From a virus, in IMG/VR virus record IMGVR_UViG_3300031951_001164, positions 1 to 24,445 of that record: a stretch of 24,445 bases of DNA. One strand, written 5' to 3'. Made by a program: the position numbers and the translations under genes. Position 1 is the stretch's first letter. Every line of letters begins with the position of its first letter. The notes beneath the pieces are model-generated. The model was not told where the DNA came from and did no database searches. It saw nothing but the letters and a program-made list of their open reading frames with translations. Below are positions 21,917 to 24,445 of this stretch, in pieces.

Positions 21917-22290
21917 TGGCTAAATTAACCCCACTTCCGAAACTTTTAAAGAAAGCTCAAGACAAATTTAACGCTCATATTAGAGAGCGAGACAAAGAGT
22001 TGGGTTGTATCAGTTGCGGTGGCGAAGTGCAACAAGCAGGGCATTACTTTTCTCAAGGTCAGCACTCTGCATTAAGATTTGCTTTACCTCACGAAGTAGC
22101 TTATTTTAATACTAACGGACAATGTATTCGATGCAATATGTACTTATCTGGTAACTTAATAAAATACAGACAAGGACTTGTTAAAAGGTATGGCGAAGAA
22201 TTTGTTTTGAGATTGGAAGAGGAAGCAGAACAACGCACAAAGAAATGGTCAAGGAGTGAATTAGAAATAATAATTGAAACTTACAAATGA
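21916..22290 (+). CDS. ninG: NinG/Rap-like recombination protein
   Basis: This is a 124-residue protein. C31-x2-C34 (GCISCGG), H43 (AGHYFSQGQHSALRF) and C70-x2-C73 (GQCIRCNMYLSGN) form the Cys/His metal-binding pattern of lambda NinG (Rap), a structure-specific endonuclease acting on branched DNA in recombination and related to HNH folds. It is shorter than lambda NinG but has the N-terminal KLLKKAQDKFNAHIRERD helix and the core. It overlaps the SSB-like gene by 1 nt and the methyltransferase by 4 nt. Confidence 0.85.
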   Translation: MAKLTPLPKLLKKAQDKFNAHIRERDKELGCISCGGEVQQAGHYFSQGQHSALRFALPHEVAYFNTNGQCIRCNMYLSGNLIKYRQGLVKRYGEEFVLRLEEEAEQRTKKWSRSELEIIIETYK

Positions 22291-23141
22291 GACACGGATC
22301 ACTATTTAGCGGAATAGGCGGCTTTGACCTGGCGGCTGAATGGATGGGATGGGAAAATGTGTTTCATTGTGAATGGAATGAGTTTGGTCAAAAAGTCCTA
22401 AAATATTATTGGCCACAAGCCGAAAGTTTTTCGGATATTACAAAAACTGATTTTACTAAATATGCAAACACAATTGATATTCTCACAGGAGGATTCCCTT
22501 GCCAACCATACTCCCAAGCCGGGAAGCGACTCGGCAAAGAAGATGACAGACATCTCTGGCCAGAAATGTTGCGAGCAATTAGAGAGGTTAAACCAAGTTG
22601 GGTTGTGGGCGAAAATGTTTACGGCCTTGTTAATTGGAATGGAGGGTTGGTATTCCACGAAGTGCAATCTGACTTGGAAGCTGAAGGGTACGAAGTATTC
22701 CCGTTTTTACTGCCAGCTGCGGCCGTTAACGCTCCGCACCGTAGAGACCGAATTTGGTTTATTGCCCACACCAACTTGTATGGATATAGCAAATATAAAA
22801 CAGGGAAGAAAAAGCAGCAATTTAGAACAAGGTGGGAGACATTCAGTAACACTAATGGAAATGGCAGCGAAAGGATTTTTACCGACTCCACAAGCTTCAG
22901 ATGGGGGCAAGGAGAATCAAGACAGTTTAACGAAAAGAGCAAGATTAACAACTGGAGTAACTTCCCAACTGTCTCCCCAATTTGTATTGGAGATGATGGG
23001 CTTTCCAACAGATTGGACTCTATTACCTTTCCTAAATGGAGAAACGAATCAATCAAAGCCGGAGGAAATGCCATAGTCCCACAAGTAGTTTATCAAATAT
23101 TTAAAGCAATAGAACAATATCAAAACTTAAAAAATGAATAA
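22287..23141 (+). CDS. dcm: DNA (cytosine-5) methyltransferase
   Basis: This is a 284-residue protein with the C5-MTase motifs in order: I SLFSGIGGFDLAAEWMGW (5-22), IV GGFPCQPYSQAG (68-79, catalytic C72), VI GENV (108-111), VIII APHRRDRIWFIAH (149-161) and X IKAGGNAIVPQVVYQIF near the C-terminus. The target-recognition region between VIII and X is short (about 90 residues). It methylates cytosine in a specific sequence; no cognate restriction enzyme is nearby, so protection of phage DNA from host enzymes is likely. This gene is visibly richer in G+C than its neighbours and holds a long ORF in the +1 frame, both signs of a separate origin. Confidence 0.95.
   Translation: MRHGSLFSGIGGFDLAAEWMGWENVFHCEWNEFGQKVLKYYWPQAESFSDITKTDFTKYANTIDILTGGFPCQPYSQAGKRLGKEDDRHLWPEMLRAIREVKPSWVVGENVYGLVNWNGGLVFHEVQSDLEAEGYEVFPFLLPAAAVNAPHRRDRIWFIAHTNLYGYSKYKTGKKKQQFRTRWETFSNTNGNGSERIFTDSTSFRWGQGESRQFNEKSKINNWSNFPTVSPICIGDDGLSNRLDSITFPKWRNESIKAGGNAIVPQVVYQIFKAIEQYQNLKNE
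22462..23076 (+). CDS. Overlapping ORF inside the methyltransferase gene (+1 frame)
   Basis: This is a 204-codon ORF wholly inside the methyltransferase gene, from an ATG at 22462; the frame is open from 22402. It encodes a basic, Pro/Ser/Thr-rich protein. It has the repeated motif LLPTPTCMD and FLPTPQASDGG, and ends TSQLSPQFVLEMMGFPTDWT-LLPFLNGETNQSKPEEMP (cited in parts). I recall a phage/bacterial protein type with 'LLPTPT..D' repeats and 'L.P.FV..MMGFP..WT.L', so this frame may be selected. Motif X of the host frame (GGNAIVP) corresponds to PEEMP-stop here. The start lacks a Shine-Dalgarno; an AGGAGG at 22488-22493 lies within the ORF. Whether it is translated is open. Confidence 0.45.
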   Translation: MQTQLIFSQEDSLANHTPKPGSDSAKKMTDISGQKCCEQLERLNQVGLWAKMFTALLIGMEGWYSTKCNLTWKLKGTKYSRFYCQLRPLTLRTVETEFGLLPTPTCMDIANIKQGRKSSNLEQGGRHSVTLMEMAAKGFLPTPQASDGGKENQDSLTKRARLTTGVTSQLSPQFVLEMMGFPTDWTLLPFLNGETNQSKPEEMP

Positions 23142-23589
23142 CCACATACAAGCAAACAAACTAATAGAAATGATTTGTGAGGAATACGGAATCACAATGA
23201 AAGATTTAAAGAAAAAGAAATCTGGTTTTCCAAATAGGTTAGTAAATAGAAAAGGTAAAGATGTAAGTTTAGCCTCTATAAGACAAGCACTCTCTTATTT
23301 TATCTTTATGCACTTTCCGTTAAGAATAAAAGAAGTTGCCTCAATGGTTGGGTATTCTGATCATTCTCCTTTATCTTGCCAACGAAAAACTATCGAATAT
23401 TATATCAAAACAAAGGACTTTTATTTTTATCCTTATTATCAAAAAGTTAAAGAGTATGCAGAATTAATCGGAATTAATACTGAAGTTAAAAGGTTAATTT
23501 TACACGAAACACCTTTTGTTAGATATGAAAGTGATTTAGATTTTTTAAGCAATTTAAAATACTATGAAAATGCCGAAACGATTCGTTGA
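23134..23589 (+). CDS. DnaA domain IV-like DNA-binding protein
   Basis: This is a 151-residue protein. The segment SLASIRQALSYFIFMHFPLR (45-64), IKEVASMVGYSDHSPLSCQR (65-84) and a following helix match the pattern of DnaA domain IV: helix, then 'ei…gysdHs.v' box, then basic helix. There is no AAA+ ATPase domain, so it is a stand-alone origin-type binding module. It likely binds phage origin repeats or host dnaA-box-like sites and helps start replication. It overlaps the methyltransferase by 8 nt and the initiator-like gene by 26 nt. The N-terminal 40 residues are helical and basic. The origin itself is not identified. Confidence 0.65.
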   Translation: MNNHIQANKLIEMICEEYGITMKDLKKKKSGFPNRLVNRKGKDVSLASIRQALSYFIFMHFPLRIKEVASMVGYSDHSPLSCQRKTIEYYIKTKDFYFYPYYQKVKEYAELIGINTEVKRLILHETPFVRYESDLDFLSNLKYYENAETIR

Positions 23590-24184
23590 TACTGATATCT
23601 GGGAGAAAGAATGGTTTATGTCCTGCACTCCAACCGAAAAATGTTTAGTTAAATATGTAAGAGATAAATGCGATTTAGCCGGTATCTGGAAGCCTAATTT
23701 TACATTAGCAACTTATGTTATCGGAAGTAAAGTAGATGAAGAAATGCTTTTGAATATTGATAACGGAAATCAATTTGAGCGTTTACAGGATGGGAAAATA
23801 CTTTGCATTGACTTTGTAAAGTTTCAATACGGAACAGAGTTAAACCCCTCAAGTCCTATTCATAGAAAGGTTATAGATTTGCTTTCCAAGTATGATGTAG
23901 AGTATCAAACAAAAGAAGTACAAGGAAAAGGATTTAATAAGCCTACGATTGAAGATATCAAAGAAGAAATGCTAAACAAGTGGGATGATAAAACCGCTTC
24001 ATATCAAGCAAAAAGATTCTTTGATTATTACGAAAGTGTTGGGTGGTTTGTAGGTAAAAACAAAATGAAATCTTGGAGACACGCAGTAAACGGATGGATA
24101 GCACGAACAAAAATCGAACCTACAACCGAATCAATAAAACAAAAACTTTCTATATTAGGGAATAAAAAACTATCTGAACTATGA
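23564..24184 (+). CDS. Phage replication initiator/replisome organiser-like protein
   Basis: This is a 206-residue protein. The N-terminal winged-helix-like region (MKMPKRFVDTDIWEKEWFMS, then TPTEKCLVKYVRDKCDLAGI) resembles the N-terminal domain of phage replisome organisers (DUF4373/Lin1244 type). The mid part has LCIDFVKFQYGTELNPSSPI, and the C-terminus KRFFDYYESVGWFVGKNKMK with WRHAVNGWIAR is a typical helicase-loader-interacting tail ('sW..avn.Wi.r'). It probably binds the origin and loads helicase. The first ATG (23564) overlaps the previous gene; 23570 is an alternative start. Confidence 0.7.
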   Translation: MKMPKRFVDTDIWEKEWFMSCTPTEKCLVKYVRDKCDLAGIWKPNFTLATYVIGSKVDEEMLLNIDNGNQFERLQDGKILCIDFVKFQYGTELNPSSPIHRKVIDLLSKYDVEYQTKEVQGKGFNKPTIEDIKEEMLNKWDDKTASYQAKRFFDYYESVGWFVGKNKMKSWRHAVNGWIARTKIEPTTESIKQKLSILGNKKLSEL

Positions 24185-24360
24185 CACCAAAAGAAGATGC
24201 AAAATTTTTATTTGATTATGCCAAGAATAAATATTATTTTAATTATAAAGATGCAAAAAGATTTTCTTATTTATATGTAGAAAATAAATTATGTATATTA
24301 AAAGATAAAAGAAGAATTAAACATTGGGAAAAAGTAAAAATTGAAATTAATAATATATGA
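24181..24360 (+). CDS. 59-residue small early protein
   Basis: The ORF starts MTPKEDAKFLFDYAKNKYYF and ends WEKVKIEINNI. It is Lys/Tyr/Asn-rich, with helix then strand, and more AT-rich than its neighbours. It overlaps both the initiator-like gene and the next ORF by 4 nt (ATGA). This tight packing supports it as real. No motif was recognised. Confidence 0.6.
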   Translation: MTPKEDAKFLFDYAKNKYYFNYKDAKRFSYLYVENKLCILKDKRRIKHWEKVKIEINNI

Positions 24361-24445
24361 ATGTAGCATTTGAATATTTAAGGCAATTCAAAAAAGTATC
24401 TGATGAAGCCGAAGAACTTGTAATGAAAGTTATTAAAAAGCGTTA
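24357..24445 (+). CDS. Unidentified early protein, truncated by window end
   Basis: The ATG is at 24357, overlapping the previous stop. It reads MNVAFEYLRQFKKVSDEAEE, then LVMKVIKKR, to the window edge (29 complete codons). It is helical and charged. Product cannot be named from this fragment. Confidence 0.5.
   Translation, partial: MNVAFEYLRQFKKVSDEAEELVMKVIKKR

Noticed and set aside
22619-23074. 151-codon leftward ORF opposite the methyltransferase
   Set aside because: No motif, no start context and opposite to all nearby genes; unlike the +1 frame ORF it shows no ordered motifs.
1-24445. CRISPR array, insertion sequence, restriction enzyme, toxin-antitoxin or lysis genes
   Set aside because: Looked for on both strands; no regularly spaced repeats, transposase, nuclease partner for the methyltransferase, or endolysin motif is visible.

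Overview
The window looks like part of a tailed-phage genome (free phage or prophage) of a Bacteroidota host, probably flavobacterial. This rests on three things. The DNA is AT-rich. Starts are preceded by A-rich leaders rather than Shine-Dalgarno sequences. Many proteins look like families I know from Bacteroidota siphophages. No integrase, repressor, lysis gene or host gene is visible, so lifestyle is undecided. All family names come from reading motifs; no search was run.

Layout: two divergent blocks meet at an AT-rich control region (about 18708-18949) that carries inverted repeats, including a perfect 20-bp palindrome. Leftward (minus strand, 18707 to 1) runs the late block. It starts with a small sigma-factor-like protein, a membrane protein and a protein with a basic tail. 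Next come a glycan cassette (GT-B glycosyltransferase, two tiny proteins, hexapeptide-repeat acyltransferase, GT-A glycosyltransferase), a terminase module (unknown gene, TerS candidate, TerL) and a tail module. The tail module holds a frameshifted assembly chaperone, a gp10-like protein, two tail-tip candidates and the tape measure. The head module follows: XkdF-like protease, scaffold, major capsid. Then come a tail tube candidate, an unknown, a portal with a MuF-like C-terminus, an adaptor and a truncated completion protein. Portal and connectors come last, which is unusual. Two hairpin-plus-T-tract terminators and one other hairpin punctuate the block. Two or three recurrent promoter-like elements (TTG, 18-20 nt, CTATTTA) sit just before start codons.

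Rightward (plus strand, 18950 to 24445) runs the early block. It has several very small ORFs, a conserved protein with an SMAQTRA motif, an unknown partner, a small AP2-like DNA-binding protein and a tRNA-like RNA. After these come an SSB-like protein, NinG, a C5-cytosine methyltransferase, a DnaA-domain-IV-like protein and a replication-initiator-like protein. The last two genes are a small ORF and one cut by the window end. Genes are packed with ATGA or TAATG overlaps. A likely scheme is that the early block replicates, recombines and methylates phage DNA, while the sigma-like protein helps switch on the late block.

Most interesting points: a 204-codon ORF fully inside the methyltransferase gene in the +1 frame, with motifs of its own; a -1 slippery run of nine T in the tail chaperone; a tRNA-like RNA with good ends and an abnormal core; and terminator-promoter punctuation that could give nearly leaderless late mRNAs.
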